A DNA stretch of 64,000 nt from Inia geoffrensis (lineage: Eukaryota; Chordata; Mammalia; Artiodactyla; Iniidae). The translations under genes were made by a program, and so were the position numbers. The stretch lies in NCBI GenBank assembly GCA_036417435.1, contig CM070912.1, positions 28,818,055 through 28,882,054 on the forward strand, written 5' to 3'. The first letter of the stretch is position 1; every line of letters begins with the position of its first letter. A model generated the notes under the pieces. It was not told the origin of the DNA, ran no database searches, and saw nothing but the letters and a program-made list of their open reading frames with translations. Positions 34,050 to 46,417 of this stretch are shown piece by piece.

Positions 34050-34520
34050 AATACTAATTCAAAAAGATATATGCACCCTACTAACTCATAGCAGCGTTAT
34101 TTACAATTGCCAAGGTATGGAAGCAACATAAGTGGCCATCAACAGATGAATGGATAAAGAAGATGTGGTATATACATATACAATGGAATACTACTTAGCT
34201 GTACAAAAGAATGTAATTTTGCCATTTGCAGCCACATGGGTGAACTTGGAGGACATTATGCTAAGTGAAATAAGTCAGACAGAGAAAGACAAATACTTTA
34301 TGATATCACTTATATGTGGAATCTAAAAAATACAACAAACTAGTGAATAAAACAAAAAAGAAGCAGACTCACAGAAACAGAGAACAAACGAGTGGGGAGA
34401 GGGAAGTGGGGAGGGGCAATATAGGGGTGGGGAGATAAGGGTTATTATGGGATTATATGAAATCACGTGTGTGAAACTTCTGAAAATTATAAAGCATTAT
34501 AGAATTTAAAGAATCGTTCA
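34050..34520 (+). mobile_element. L1 ORF2 3' end and 3' UTR fragment
   Basis: Contains classic L1 text: caatggaatactacttagc, gtgaaataagtcagacaga, tatcacttatatgtggaat. Broken coding relic only. Confidence 0.88.
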
Positions 34521-34649
34521 ATAAAAAAGTTTTTAATAGCTTAGAAAACTTAATGAAAAGTTATAGCCTTTTAATTGTAACAAAAACTCTATATAAAACC
34601 TTAGAGAAAAATATTAATGCCATATACACTTTAAAGGAACCCAGATGTA

Positions 34650-34848
34650 GGGCTTCCCTGGTGGTGCAGTGGTTGAGAGTCCGCCTGCCGATGCAGGGGA
34701 CACGCGTTCGTGCACCGGTCCGGGAAGATCCCACATGCCGCGGAGCGGCTGGGCCCGTGAGCCATGGCCGCTGAGCCTGCGCGTCCGGAGCCCGTGCTCC
34801 GCAACGGGAGAGGCCACAACAGTGAGAGGCCCGCGTATCGCAAAAAAA
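34650..34848 (+). mobile_element. CHR-type SINE (short class)
   Basis: Flanked by aaaggaacccagatgtag and aaaggaacccaaatgtag. Confidence 0.94.
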
Positions 34849-35051
34849 AATTTTTTAAATAAAGGAACCCAAATGTAGAACTGAATAAATAGATATACTT
34901 TAATATTGAATAGAAATAGAAAATATTAGAATATATAAGTGTATGCATATGCAATTTAAAAAAATATATAAAATGTTGCATGCATCCTTTTTGACTTGCA
35001 TGTCTTCCAAGAGCCTTCATGTTCATGGAACTCTTTCAAGGTGGCCTTTTA

Positions 35052-35176
35052 CTTTTATTTTTATTCTTTTTTGGCCGCGTGGCATGAGGGATCTTATTTC
35101 CCCGACCAGGGATCGAATCTGCACCTCCTGCAGTGGAACTGCAGCGTCTTAACCACCAGACCACCAGGAAAGTCCC
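35052..35176 (-). mobile_element. CHR-type SINE (medium class), antisense
   Basis: Flanked by a 16-bp TSD, tcaaggtggcctttta (35036-35051 and 35177-35192). Confidence 0.94.
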
Positions 35177-35394
35177 TCAAGGTGGCCTTTTAAATTCCCC
35201 TTAGGATCTCTGTGTTTCAGAGCAGTGGGTGTCTAGGAGCATGTATTCATAACTTATCAATGTCTTTCTATCTACTACCACCCACCTGATCTGCTGTACT
35301 TTGGATTAATTTCTTACTAGCAGATACTCTTTTTTAGAGAGTATTTATGTAGCAGTGGGACATGTTTCTCAGTAAATAGCTATACACCAATAAA

Positions 35395-35700
35395 TACTAA
35401 TGTAGTCAATTAAATATTTACTGAATATCTGTGTTCCAGTCTCTATGGGATATGATGCTGAGGAAAAAAGATACAGTCCCTACCCTTATGGGGCTTACAG
35501 TCTAGTGAGGGAGACAAACATGAATCAAATAATATACAAACAAATGTAACCTTGCACTTGTATCCAGTTACAAGCTGAGGGAGGTACACGATACGCTGAA
35601 TGCCTCTGCTGGGCAGATTTGATCTATCTGGGAAAGTTAGGGAAGGTATCCCTGAGAAAGTGTCACATGGGGAGGAGGAGGCCATGAGTACAGCTTCTGA
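35395..35700 (+). mobile_element. L2-like fragment
   Basis: Resembles the L2 3' region, with ttatggggcttacagtctag and gtgagggagacaaac. Heavily mutated. Confidence 0.5.
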
Positions 35701-36470
35701 GATGCTGTGTTGGAAATGCTTCTGAGATATCCAAGAAGAGACACTAAGTAGGCAGTTGGACTATATTTTGGCTATGGGTTCAGAGGACTGATCTGGGCTA
35801 GAGATGTAGATGGAAAAGCCATCAGCGCATAAATGACAGTGGAAGCCAGAGCTGTGAATGAGACTGCCTAGGAGAGTAGAGAATTGGAACAGAGGAAGAC
35901 CTATATCAGTTTATTATCTTACTAGAAATCGAGTCCCTGTTTTGGACATAGGTACTACCCTCTCGTAACCTTCTTTATGTACCAGCACTCTTCCTTGGAG
36001 GAACTATCCTCCTCCGTTTCTTGGTGGGGCTGACACCATCCCCAGTTCTAGGGGTGAGTAAGTATATAGTTGAAGCCCAAGTCATCACTGTCTAACACAA
36101 TTGTATAACATCCCCCTGGTCTCAGTGATTGATTCCAGATGGTCATATGACCCAGTTCTGGCCAGTGAGAGTCAGGCCTTGGATATTTGCGGGACTTGTG
36201 GCGGTTGTTGAGAAGATGCCCCCATAAGCCTGGAACGCCCCCACAAGCGGAGGACCTGCCTGAGAATGAAAAGCAGAGTTGACAGATGGAGAAAGACTGG
36301 GTTTTCTTGACATCGATGCTGGCTTTACCTGGCTGATTAAGTTACATGTGCTTATAAATTTGTTTTCTGCTTTAATCTAGGTTAAGCAGGATTCACTAGT
36401 TAAAGATCATTGCTACTAAAAAATTCTTGACATACCCATTCATGAACTTCTTTAAAGAAAACATCAGTAA
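35701..36470 (+). other. Intergenic stretch, no gene seen
   Basis: No recognised repeat or conserved frame. Confidence 0.45.
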
Positions 36471-36607
36471 GGAATTTCCCGGCGGTCCAGTGGTTAGAAC
36501 ACCAAGCTTCCACTGCCGGGGGCCTGGGTTCAATCCCTGGTCTGGGAAATAACATCCCGCAAGCCGCATGGCTTGGCCAGAAAAAAAGAAAGAAAGAAAG
36601 AAAGAAA
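36471..36607 (+). mobile_element. CHR-type SINE (medium class) with (GAAA)n tail
   Basis: From aggaatttcccggcggtcc, through ctgggttcaatccctggtc, to agaaagaaagaaagaaag. Confidence 0.88.
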
Positions 36608-36935
36608 ATACCAGTAAAATATTGTGCTGGAGAAGGAACTCGCCCCCCAAATGGTAACTGAATCACTAAGATTTTGGGTCCCCTTGATTAGAGGGACTTC
36701 TTTGCTAGAATTTGATGTCTTCCCAAAAAGAAAGGTGCCACACTACTCTAACGTTCACTAGAGATAAACTAGAAGACTTGAAACCAATTCCCCTGATCAA
36801 AGCTGAAGAAAAGCAAGACAGACTGCGCATACTGTAGATGAGGTGAAGAAAACTAACATTTGAATTGAGAATCAAAGAAAGCTCTTACAAAGTTACGTTG
36901 AACCCAATAATGTTTAAAACCTAGTTAGATATGTT
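36608..36935 (+). other. Intergenic stretch, no gene seen
   Basis: No recognised repeat or conserved frame. Confidence 0.45.
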
Positions 36936-37158
36936 GCACTTCCCTGGTGGCTCAGTGGTTAAGAATCCGCCTACCAATTTAGGGAGCACGGGTCCAAGCC
37001 CTGGTCCGGGAAGATCCCACATGCCGTGGAGCAACTAAGCCTGTGTGCCACAACTACTGAAGCCTGTGCACCTAGAGCCCATGCTCCACAACAAGAGAAG
37101 CCACCGCAATAAGAAGCCTGTGTGCAGCAACGAACACCCAATGCAGCCACAAAAAAAA
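36936..37158 (+). mobile_element. CHR-type SINE (long class, shortened)
   Basis: Flanked by ctagttagatatgtt and ctcgttagatatgtt. Confidence 0.9.
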
Positions 37159-37261
37159 CCCCAACCTCGTTAGATATGTTTATTCTAGAAAAGAAACAAG
37201 AGATTTAAGTCCATCCTATAATAAATTTGTGTGAAATACATGAAAGATTTTTTTTGTATTT

Positions 37262-37395
37262 CCATAGGAATATAATTTATTTATTTGGCAACATGGTGCA
37301 GCATGTGGGATCTTAGTTTCCCGACCAGGGATCAAACTCGTGCCCCCTGCATTGGGAGCGTGGAGCCTTAGCCACTGGACTGCCAGGGAAGTCCC
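37262..37395 (-). mobile_element. CHR-type SINE (medium class), antisense
   Basis: TTTA tail, ttcccgaccagggatcaaac, head ctgccagggaagtccc. Confidence 0.88.
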
Positions 37396-37533
37396 TATAT
37401 GAATTTTTTTGGTTGCAACATACACACACACACATACTCCTAGAAACATCTCTCCTAATGAAGGCACATGACTTAAATATCATGCCTGGAGGATGGATGC
37501 TGAATGTTAGGGAGAAGAGCTGGCTCAGGGTTT

Positions 37534-37737
37534 TGCTTTTTTTTTGTGGTACGCGGGCCTCTCACTGTTGTGGCCTCTCCCGTTGCAGAGCACAGGCTCC
37601 GGACATGCAGGCTCAGCAGCCATGGCTCACGGGCCCAGCCGCTCCGCAGCATGTGGGATCTTCTCGGACCGGGGCATGAACGCGTGTCCCCTGCATCGGC
37701 AGGCGGACTTTCAACCACTGCGCCACCAGGGAAGCCC
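37534..37737 (-). mobile_element. CHR-type SINE (short class), antisense
   Basis: T-run, gtggtacgcgggcctctcac, head ccaccagggaagccc. Confidence 0.92.
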
Positions 37738-39832
37738 TTGTTTTGTTTTGATATTTTAAATTTACAGCACAACCAGATGACCATGATTCAAATTTAGAAT
37801 TTATTCACATTTATTCCTTTTTGCAAATGTCTTTAAAATACATTCATTTAAAATTTTTGCTATAAATCAGTCTAGAGCAGCAGATGTAGGTCTGTGCTAA
37901 GTACATTTTATAACAACTTCACAGAAGGGAAAAATGGCTTTGGACATGTTTTTGGAAACATTCGTGTAGTTATTCAAGGGAGAACTTGTACATTTTTTAT
38001 ATTTATGTTTTCTGCAATTTCCTAATAAGCCTTGACACCCTGCCAAAGGCTATAAAAGACTGAGTAAAATTTGATCCTTCAACATGTTTTTTTAAAAAAA
38101 AAACAACACTCTATTGTAGATTAGTTGGATTAAAGGAGCCTGACAGCAGTTTCCTTTAATTGAGGCAGAAAGTACCTTTTAAATTGCAGTGTCGGTGGTA
38201 AGTTTTCTTCTGATTTCATGTTAATTCTCCTCATTTACACATGTCCTGAGAATCTCACATGTTAAAAGACAAAGATTTTGGACCCTACATCCTACAGATC
38301 AGGTTCCCTTAACCTGTGTTTCTGGTTCATCATAGGGGTCCCTGTGCTTTCCTGTTCTAATTTTCTATTTCCCAAGCCCACCTCTTGGGGGATCAAACAG
38401 CAAGTTTAATTTTAAGTATCTTGAGTGTAAGAACCATGACTTGTAGGTTTTGGAATTCAGCAAAGTGCCCTGAATGTAGCTGGCACTTATATTTGTTGAA
38501 CAGATGAACGGAGCTCCCTGGATCCCATCCACCATTCCAGAAGGACCAGTTCCAGGTGGCTTGAGTCCCAGAGGTTGGAGGCAGTAGAAATTATGGGCAA
38601 GATTAATCAGAGGATGGGGGAGGAAAAGCCAGCTGGGAACAGGTATGGAGTGGAAGACAGAATGCATGGAAAAGGGACTCCTGTATTTCCAACTTGGGGC
38701 AGAAAGAAGTTGGGGAAAGAATTGGAAAGAATTCCTACTGGGAAGGCAGCACTCCTGATTTCTCATGCTCCTCTATCCCCAGAAGCGACTAGGAGTTGGA
38801 TCAACTCTTTCTGAATGTCAAATGTGTCTCCTCAAATAAAAGCAAACAACTGTGCTATACATTGTGGCACTAAACTTAGTATGGGGGGGAGGGGAGCTCC
38901 AAAGAATTCCTGGAAAAAGTGCTGACAAGTAAAACATAAAGTCTATATCATTATTCCCCCGATTATTTTTGTATATGCTCTTTTTTTTTTTTTTTTCCCT
39001 TGGATAATTAGGGCTCTCCTGCCTTATACAATGTTTAGGAGCCCACTTGCAGTTAGTTACACATGTAAGTTGATGTCCGTGCAACCAGCCCAAGGGCAGG
39101 GGTTTTAGCAAGCCATCTTCAAGGCTGAATAACACAAGGTAAATACCAAGAGAAAGTGGAGAGGAAGCAAATGCCTAATCCGTATACCACCTAAAAAGCC
39201 AAATAAAAGAATCCAGTCAATATTTTTTGTATCTTTCTTATACTTCAGCATTTCATCAAAGCAGAATGTGGAAGAAATATAGCCCAGGTGATTCACAGTG
39301 ATTAATCAATTTACTTGCTTCTTCAAGAAGGAATGTAATAATATAAAAAAATTTTTATGCTGCACATGTAGGTTCCAGAACAGATTTTCATGTGAGTGCT
39401 GACAAAATTCAGTACATGTGGCTTGTCACAGTATCATGGGGTCATTTAGCAAATATTTTACACATGCCTTTCGTGTTCTGAGTTGGTATAAAATTGAAGG
39501 TTTTCCTTTTCTGGTACAGGTGTGTAATATTTGAAAATGGATTGTTTTTATTTTCATTCTTATTTGAGGTTGGCCCTGTGGTCAATCCATTTCCGTAGAT
39601 AATACCATGATAGTGGCCTCAAGTTGTGGGTATATCTCTGAGGTTCCATTTTTAAGCCAGTGACTCTCAAGCATTTTGCCACCTCAGAATACCTAAGAGA
39701 TCTCTTACCCTTCCGTCACGCCCCTCAAGAATAGTTTCTCCAAATGCAGTAGCTCCCAGGGGTACTGGGGAGCATGCCTCACAGTGTCTGGGCATGGGGT
39801 GGGGTGCAAGTGCACCCTGCCCAGATGATGTG
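37738..39832 (+). other. Intergenic stretch, mostly unassigned
   Basis: No gene seen. Bases 38415-38500 look like a faint L2 piece. A T-run at 38980-38997 has no clear element attached. Confidence 0.45.
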
Positions 39833-40132
39833 GGGACTTCCCTGGTGGAGCAGTGGTTAAGAATATGCCTGCCAATGCAGGGGATGGGACACGGGCTCAA
39901 TCCCTGGTCTGGGAAGATCCCACATGCTGCGGAGCAACTAAGCCTGTGTGCCACAACTACTGAAGTCCACACGCCCTACAGCCCGTGTTCCACAACGAGA
40001 GAAGCCACGGCAATGAGAAGCCCGCGCACCACAAGGAAGAGTAGCCCCCGCTCGCCGCAAGTAGAGAAAGCCCACGTGCAGCAACAAAGACCTAACACAG
40101 CCAAAAAAAGAAAGAAAGAAAAGAAAAAAAAG
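39833..40132 (+). mobile_element. CHR-type SINE (long class)
   Basis: From ggggacttccctggtggagc to an (AAAG)n tail, flanked by gatgatg-type text. Confidence 0.9.
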
Positions 40133-40289
40133 ATGATGAGCTCAAGACAGATGTAAGAAACTGGCCCAGGGCCGTCCAGATGAGTAAGGAGCAAGTTGGG
40201 ATTTAGCCTTTGTTTCCCAAACTCCAAAGTCCCTCTCCTTCTACCACTGTGCAACCCCATACTGACCAGATGCTTATATCTCAGATGTT

Positions 40290-40665
40290 CACTGTCTTAG
40301 TTCATACCTGCTGCTCTCACAAAATACCATAGACTGGGTGGCTTAAACAAGAGACAATTTATTTCTCACAGATATGACAGCTAGGAAGTCCAAGATCAAG
40401 ATACCAGCCGATCTGATGTCTGGTGAGAACCTCTTCCTGGCTTGCAGGAGGCTGTCTTCTCTTTGTGTCCTCACATGATGGGGAGAGAAATCATCTCCTT
40501 TGTGCCTCTTTTATAAGGGCATTAATCTCATTTATAAGGGCTCCACCCTCAAGACCTAATCACCTCCCAAAGGCCCATCTCCTAATATCATCACATTGGG
40601 GGTTAGGATTTCTAATATATGGATTTGGGAGAGGGGACACAAACATTCATTCTAGAACATTCACT
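40290..40665 (-). mobile_element. MaLR-type LTR (MLT1-like), antisense
   Basis: Antisense of the same LTR type as 28686: aaaataccatagactgggtg at left, tcacctcccaaaggcccatc in the middle. A solo fossil. Confidence 0.75.
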
Positions 40666-41209
40666 TTATGTTTATTTGGAGGAGCTTGGATGAGACAGAA
40701 TGGTGTTTATAATGATATAAACACTTTGTTTTTCCTTTGGCGGGGACTTAGGATGTGAATGTATAAAACAAAAACCACTTTTGTCAAGTGTGCATGCCAG
40801 CTTCAGCTGAGAATCTTGGGGAACTTTATACACGACACAGAACTACCACTGCTGTTACTGCCTGGATAATAACAAGAGCTGCTGTCCAGAGATGTCCATG
40901 GCCCAGGGACTCACTCCCATATTTCCAGATGAGTGCTAGGAGATGAGGTTCTTAAACAAAGGTTCCTAATTTGGTGCCCAGCTGAAAGGAAAACCAAGGC
41001 AACAAAAGATAGACTTATATGTTGGCTCCTTAAACAGTTGAGAATTGACAGAACAACCTACAGAGGAGTAGAGAATCCAAGGTGAGTAGGAAGAATGGAA
41101 TCACAAACTAATTCAATGTACCTTAGCAAAAACAAAACCTATCTAACAAGAGCAGGCCTTGTGTGCCTTCTCTTCTTTAGAATACATATGTTCTGTTCAT
41201 AAGAACTCT
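40666..41209 (+). other. Intergenic stretch, no gene seen
   Basis: No recognised repeat or conserved frame. Confidence 0.45.
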
Positions 41210-41615
41210 TCTATATATACATATGGAGATCATCCTGGATTATTTGGATGGGCTCAGTATAATCACAAGGGTACTTATAAGGGAAAGAAGAAAGAGGGAG
41301 CGTCAGAGGAGACGTGACATCAGAAGCTGAGCTGGAGAGATGCAGCCTGAGAAAGGCTTGACCAATCATTTCTGGCTTTGAAGATGATGGAAGGACCATG
41401 AGCCAAGGAAGGCAGGCAGCCCCTAGAAGCTGGGAAAGACAAGAGAATAGTCTTTCCTAGAGCTTCCAGAAGGAACCAGCCCTGCCCATACCTTGACTTT
41501 AGCCCAGTGAGAACCATTTCAGACGTCAGACCTCCAGAAAGGTAAGATAATATGTGTTGTCTTAAGCCACTAAGTTTGTGGTGATTTGTTACTGCAGCCA
41601 TAGGAAACTTATACA
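41210..41615 (+). mobile_element. MLT1-like LTR, diverged
   Basis: Shares order and spacing with MLT1 LTRs: ccagccctgcccataccttg, then cttaagccactaagtttgtg and gtgatttgttactgcagc. Confidence 0.65.
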
Positions 41616-41639
41616 GTCCCATAGAGTTTTTCCTTGTAC

Positions 41640-42199
41640 TGGCAGAATGATGTCCAGCTTCATGTAGCTTTACAATAGCCTTCAGGGCCTGGCCCTTGCT
41701 CATCTCCTGTCTCACCTCCCTGGGACCCTACCCAGCTCTCTGTGATCCAGCCAATCTGGCCTTTCAGCATCTTCTGACTTAAAACGTTTCCTTTCTCTCC
41801 ACGTACCTCTGCAGCTCATTACCTCTTGTTCATCCTGCAGATCTTAGCTCCAAGTTTCACAGGGACATCCATTTGAGAAATGTTTATAGAGTTCTAGGCA
41901 CTATTCTAGGGGCTGGGAATAGAGAACAAAGCAGGAAGGGTCTCAGCTGTCCTAGGAGGGGTGGAGGAATACCACAAATAGTACCCAAATGATTAAACAA
42001 GGTCATTCCAGAGAGTGATGATCAAACAGGGTGCTGAGTTAACAGGCAATTTTAGGTGGCTGTCAGGGAAGGCCTCTCCAAGAGAAGATGTCTGAGCTGA
42101 GACCTGAGTGATGAGCAGAACTCCTTCCTCAGAGGGCCTCCCCTAAAGCCACTTCCTATCAGCTCTCCTTGAATGTTTCTGTCACAGTGCTTACCTGGT
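41640..42199 (+). mobile_element. L2 fragments
   Basis: 41640-41830 resembles the L2 coding-to-UTR region and 41875-42130 resembles the L2 3' end (ctaggcactattctaggggc, ggaaggcctctccaagag). Ancient and fragmented. Confidence 0.55.
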
Positions 42200-42568
42200 A
42201 TTATGGACTGAATTCTGTCCTGTCCAAATTCATATGTTGAAACCTGAAGCACTAAAGTGACTGTATCTGGAGATGGGGCCTTTGTGGAGGTAACTAAGGT
42301 TACATGGAGTCATAAGAGTGCAGCCCCAATCCAAAATGACAGGTGTCCTTATAGGAAGAGAAATGCTTGTGCACAGAGGAAAGGCCATGTGAGGACACAG
42401 TGAGAAGGTGGCCACCTGCAGGCCAAGGAAAGAGTTCTTATCAGAAACCAACCCTGCCAACACAACACCTTGATCTTGGACTTCCAGCCTCCAGAACGGT
42501 GAAAAAATGAATTCTTGTTTAAGCCTCCAGGTCTGTGGTATTTTGTTATAGCGGCCTGAGCTAGTACA
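42200..42568 (+). mobile_element. MLT1-type LTR
   Basis: From tattatggactgaattctg, through tcatatgttgaaacctgaag and ttgatcttggacttccagcc, to ggtattttgttatagcggcc: a nearly full-length MLT1 LTR. Confidence 0.85.
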
Positions 42569-42639
42569 TCTGGCTTATAAACCTACGTCAGCCAGACGAC
42601 TGTCAGAGCCACCCAGCTAGTCTCCCGGCCTCAGCTTCT

Positions 42640-43170
42640 CCTCTTGTCCCTCCTACCGCCCAGTCTCTGCACAGTAGTCAGAGAGAACTTCCTGAAATGT
42701 AGATCACATTGTGTCACTCCCAATTCACACTCATTAGCACCACACAGAAGAAACTCCAAATTCCAAATTGTGGCCCCTCTGTCACTCAGACCTTTCTCCC
42801 CTCAAAAACACCCACCAAAGAGGCCCCTCCTGTTCCCGAGGCACCAAGCTCCAGCCTCAGGGTCTTTGCACTTGACCTTCCCTCTTCCTGGAGCACATTC
42901 CCCCTCTCTGCACGGCTGTCATCTTCTCAGATCTCCACCCCGCCCTCACTCATCCCACCTTAAGTGGAGCCCTCCCATCATGGTCTCATTACCCTGATCT
43001 AGTCTCCTTGGTTTTCACTGCCCGAAACTGTTTTTTTTTTTTTGCATCCTTGTGGGTTCCCACCGCCACCCCCCATCCCCTTATGGGGCAGGAACTCTGC
43101 CTTGCCCGTTGTTGAGCCCCGAGCACAGTTGGCTGTTGAAAATACAGGTGTATGAGGTGGCATTTGGGGG
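42640..43170 (+). mobile_element. L2 fragment
   Basis: Resembles the L2 region containing cagcctcagggtctttgcac and tcttcctggagcacattcc, and ends near gggcaggaactctgccttg. Confidence 0.6.
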
Positions 43171-43480
43171 GCGGCGGGTCTGAAGGACAGGGAGCCAGGC
43201 CCTCTAGGGTCCATCGCAGAGCTGCCGTGGAGCTCCGTGCTCCCCTTCCTCATCTGCAGGAAAGGGGACAACAATGGTTGCCCAGAGGCTCCACAGAGTT
43301 ACAACTGGGAAAGGAAGTACCGGATAAGGATTTGCTAAATAAACGGTATCTCAGGGGAGGCCTCCCGACACCCGAAACTAGGTCAGTTCCATGTTAGACG
43401 CTGTTCTAACTCCCTGCTCTTCTGCCCCGGGGCCGCTGCCCAACAAAAAACACCCAAGGCGCCCATCAATTTGAATTGCA
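43171..43480 (+). other. Approach to the CpG island, no gene seen
   Basis: GC content rises toward the island. No exon or named repeat recognised. Confidence 0.45.
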
Positions 43481-43689
43481 TGTCCGCCCCAATCAGTTCT
43501 CAGGATAGGTGCGTCCCGGAACCGCTTGGCCCTTTATTGGCTCCACCCCGCGGCCCCAGCCCGGCGGGGACCACGCGCCCGCTTCAGGGGCAGCCCCGGA
43601 GCCCAGAGCCGAGGGTCGCCGCCGCCCGGCCCGACGTGGCGCCGCCACCGCCCCCGGTGCCGACGCTCGCAGGCGCAGCCAATGGCGGC

Positions 43690-43875
43690 CTCTCCCGAGC
43701 GGCGGGCGCGGCCTCCGGCCGCCAGAGGGCGCCGCGCGGGGGCAGCGGAGCCACCGCCACCACCGGTCGCAAAGGGAAGCTGCAAGCAAGCGCCCAGGCC
43801 GCCGCCGCCGCCGCCGCCGCCGTTGCCCGCTCACCGCGCGCCACTGCCTGCCCGTCGGCGCGGCCGTCCCCGCAG
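43690..43875 (+). other. ZC3H7A: Probable non-coding exon 1 of ZC3H7A
   Basis: The 3' end is set by the donor ccgcag|gtaggt (GT at 43876-43877). The start is approximate, inferred from the YY1/CCAAT cluster. Contains (GCC)8 at 43798-43821. The coding exons need an upstream leader because exon 2 opens 34 nt before the start codon. Confidence 0.55.
43798..43821 (+). repeat. (GCC)8 trinucleotide tract
   Basis: Eight perfect GCC units in the likely 5' UTR of ZC3H7A. Confidence 0.9.
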
Positions 43876-44265
43876 GTAGGTGGGCGCCACTGGGCCCCGC
43901 CGCCCGCCTGGCCCGCTCGCCGCCCTGATTCCCCGTCCGGCGCCCCCGCCCGGCGCGCGCCCGCCGCCGCCTCGTGCTCGCGCGCGGTCGGTAACGGACG
44001 CCGGGCGGGGGAGGGGCGGCGCGCTTGGCCCCCCACGGCGAAGCGGCGGCCCTAGGGGCGGAGGGCTCGGCCACAAAGGGCGCGCGGCCCCGGCGGAGGG
44101 GCGGTCCGAGCGCGCGCCGACGCCCGGGCCCGGTGGGCGAGTCGATGGAGGCGGGCGGGTCCGGGTCCCCTCCCTCCCTGGAGGCGGTGCGGGGCTCACC
44201 CTGGGGGCGCGTCTCCGCCAAGTGGGGTGCAGAGGGCTGCCGCTCCCTCCGTCCCAGCATGTGTT

Positions 44266-46078
44266 TCCGTTGGCAAAATACCTCCCCTCTGGTTAACTAA
44301 AAAAAAAAAAAAAAAAAAAAAAAGATTCTTTTTTTCCTATTATTTGTATCTGATTCGGTGATCTAGGACCCCTAATTCAGTACCTTGGGTTTGGGGGCGG
44401 GAAGGATGCTCGCGGGGCTCTTGGTTCGTTTATTTCGGGTTACTCCCCACCACCACCCCCCCCTTTTTTTTCTGCGCGGGGCGCACGTCTAGGACGCGCG
44501 GCGAATGGTTTCCTGTCTTATATTGTGGATACGGAGACGGCCGGGCTTTAGGTTTCTTTTCCCCACCCTTAAAGAATGAAGACCTGTCAGTTCCCATTAG
44601 CGTGAATTTCCTGTTGGGGACGGTCATTGCAGGGGTGTGGTCCAGCTGGAAAGCTTCGGCTGGTCCCGAGAGGTTGTGCCTGCACCCTGATTGGGTGAAT
44701 TTTTCTGGAGTCGGGTATTTTCCCCGTCCCCGCATATGTAGTTAGGTATTTAAGAACCAAGGGTCTGCCTAAAGGCGCTGTGAGCTGCCCAGGAAGGTGG
44801 CCACTGATCGCAAGGGACTCTTGAGCGCTTGGAATGTGACTAGACCCAATGGAGATGCGCTCCCAGTGAAAAAGACACACCTTAAACACTTAGTATGGAA
44901 AAAAAAGTAAAATACCTCATTCGTAATTTTTTTCTACGTAAATCGTACAGGTTGATATGATAATGTTTTGAACATATTGGGTTAATGCAAATATATTATT
45001 AAAATTAATGTCACTGGTTTCATTTTACTCTTTTTTTTTTAACATGGCTACTTGAAAATTTTAAATTAGATATATGACTCGCATTATATTTCTATTGGAC
45101 AGTGTTCAGCCAGGGCATCGGAATGGGGTCAGGGGTAGCTGGGAGCCTATGTATGGCATCTGCTTATTTTTAACTGCTTTTCTGATGGCACGTGGCCTCC
45201 TCTCTCTTAGCCTCTCAAGGAACCCCCTGCTTCTTCCTTCTCACCCTCAACTGAACTGTCGAGCCGATTGCTTAATGAGGATCTTGTTCTAATTTGCAGA
45301 ATAATTTAAATTAGTGGACAGAACTTTCTTTGTTGAAAAAAAATGTCTGTATGCTGTGTATTGTAGTCTGGAAATAGTTGTGTAAGATTCGTCTCAGAAT
45401 CAGATCATGAGCTATCAAAGCTGAATATTTTCAATATTTATGTGTGTGATGCAAAGAGCATGTTAATTTTCAGGGCCTCTGCCACCTAAATGCCTTCCTC
45501 CAAGTTACTGTGGCTTTTTCTTGGGCGCTCGTCATACCCTGACCTACACTCTTTTCCCTTCCCAGCCCTCAGATGCTGTCAGTTTTTGCCAATAAATATG
45601 GTGGTTGTCAACCATATTGTCCCCTAATTCTTAATTTGATTAACTGTAAAACTTGCCAGTTTGGGAGGGTCAAATCAATGTTAAGTGGGAGAGAATCAAT
45701 TACTATAGATCCTCAACTTTAGGAATGGTGAGAGTGACTTTTGGAAAGTTGTGAGCATTCCAATAAAGGACAAGGTAGAAACAGAATGTCTGTATTCTGT
45801 TGCCTTGGTTACTCTAGAAGGGCTTTCGAGAGAAAGTATGATGTGTGGAGACGACTTCCAGATAATATCTTGAGGTGTTTTTTTTGGTTTGTTTTTTGTT
45901 TTTAAATGAAAATACTTTTTCTCCAGAATCTTAGGGTTGGAAGTGAAATTTGTTTTCTCCAAAGTGTGATGTGTTCACAAATCAAGAGGAAAACTTTAGA
46001 TAGTATTTTTAGGGGGAAGAAATAGTAAAACATTAATCCAGAAGTTTAAAAGTTTATGCTTGTGACAATACATCTGTT
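44266..46078 (+). other. ZC3H7A: ZC3H7A intron 1, 5' part
   Basis: Holds an A-run at 44300-44323. Otherwise unassigned, with no exon seen. Confidence 0.5.
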
Positions 46079-46417
46079 TTATTTTTATTTTATATTTTAT
46101 TTTATTTATTTATTTTTGGCTGTATTGGGTCTTCGTTGCTGCACGCGGGCTTCCTCTAGTTGCATGGAGTGGGGGCTACTCTTCCTTGCAGTGTGCGAGC
46201 TTCTCCTTGTGATGGCTTCTCTCGTTGCAGAGCACGGGGCTCTAGGCATGCGGGCTCAGTAGTTGTGGCTCGCGGGCTCTGGAGCGCAGGCTCAGTAGTT
46301 GTGGTGCACGAGCTTAGTTGCTCCGCGGCATGTGGGATCTTCCCGGACCAGGGCTTGAACCCATGTCCCCTGCATTGGCAGGTGGATTCTTAACCACTGT
46401 GCCACCAGGGAAGTCCC
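46079..46417 (-). mobile_element. CHR-type SINE (long class), antisense, in intron 1
   Basis: TTTA-rich tail, ttggctgtattgggtcttcg, head ccaccagggaagtccc. Confidence 0.9.

Larger units (their letters stand above)
43481..44265 (+). promoter_or_regulatory. ZC3H7A: CpG-island promoter of ZC3H7A
   Basis: Very GC- and CpG-rich block in otherwise A/T-rich DNA. Visible elements are CCAAT at 43489-43493, inverted CCAAT (ATTGG) at 43536-43540, a GC-box-like ccaccccg just after it, and CCAAT at 43679-43683 overlapping the YY1-type ATGGCGGC at 43682-43689. In housekeeping promoters such YY1 sites lie just downstream of the start, so transcription probably starts near 43660-43690. No TATA box is seen. 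The long ORFs on both strands here are by-products of GC content. Confidence 0.8.

Noticed and set aside
43493..44260. Long overlapping ORFs on both strands of the CpG island (up to 255 codons)
   Set aside because: All six frames are open because stop codons are rare in GC-rich DNA. Composition is Arg/Pro/Ala/Gly-rich with no domain, and the region is a promoter with exon 1.
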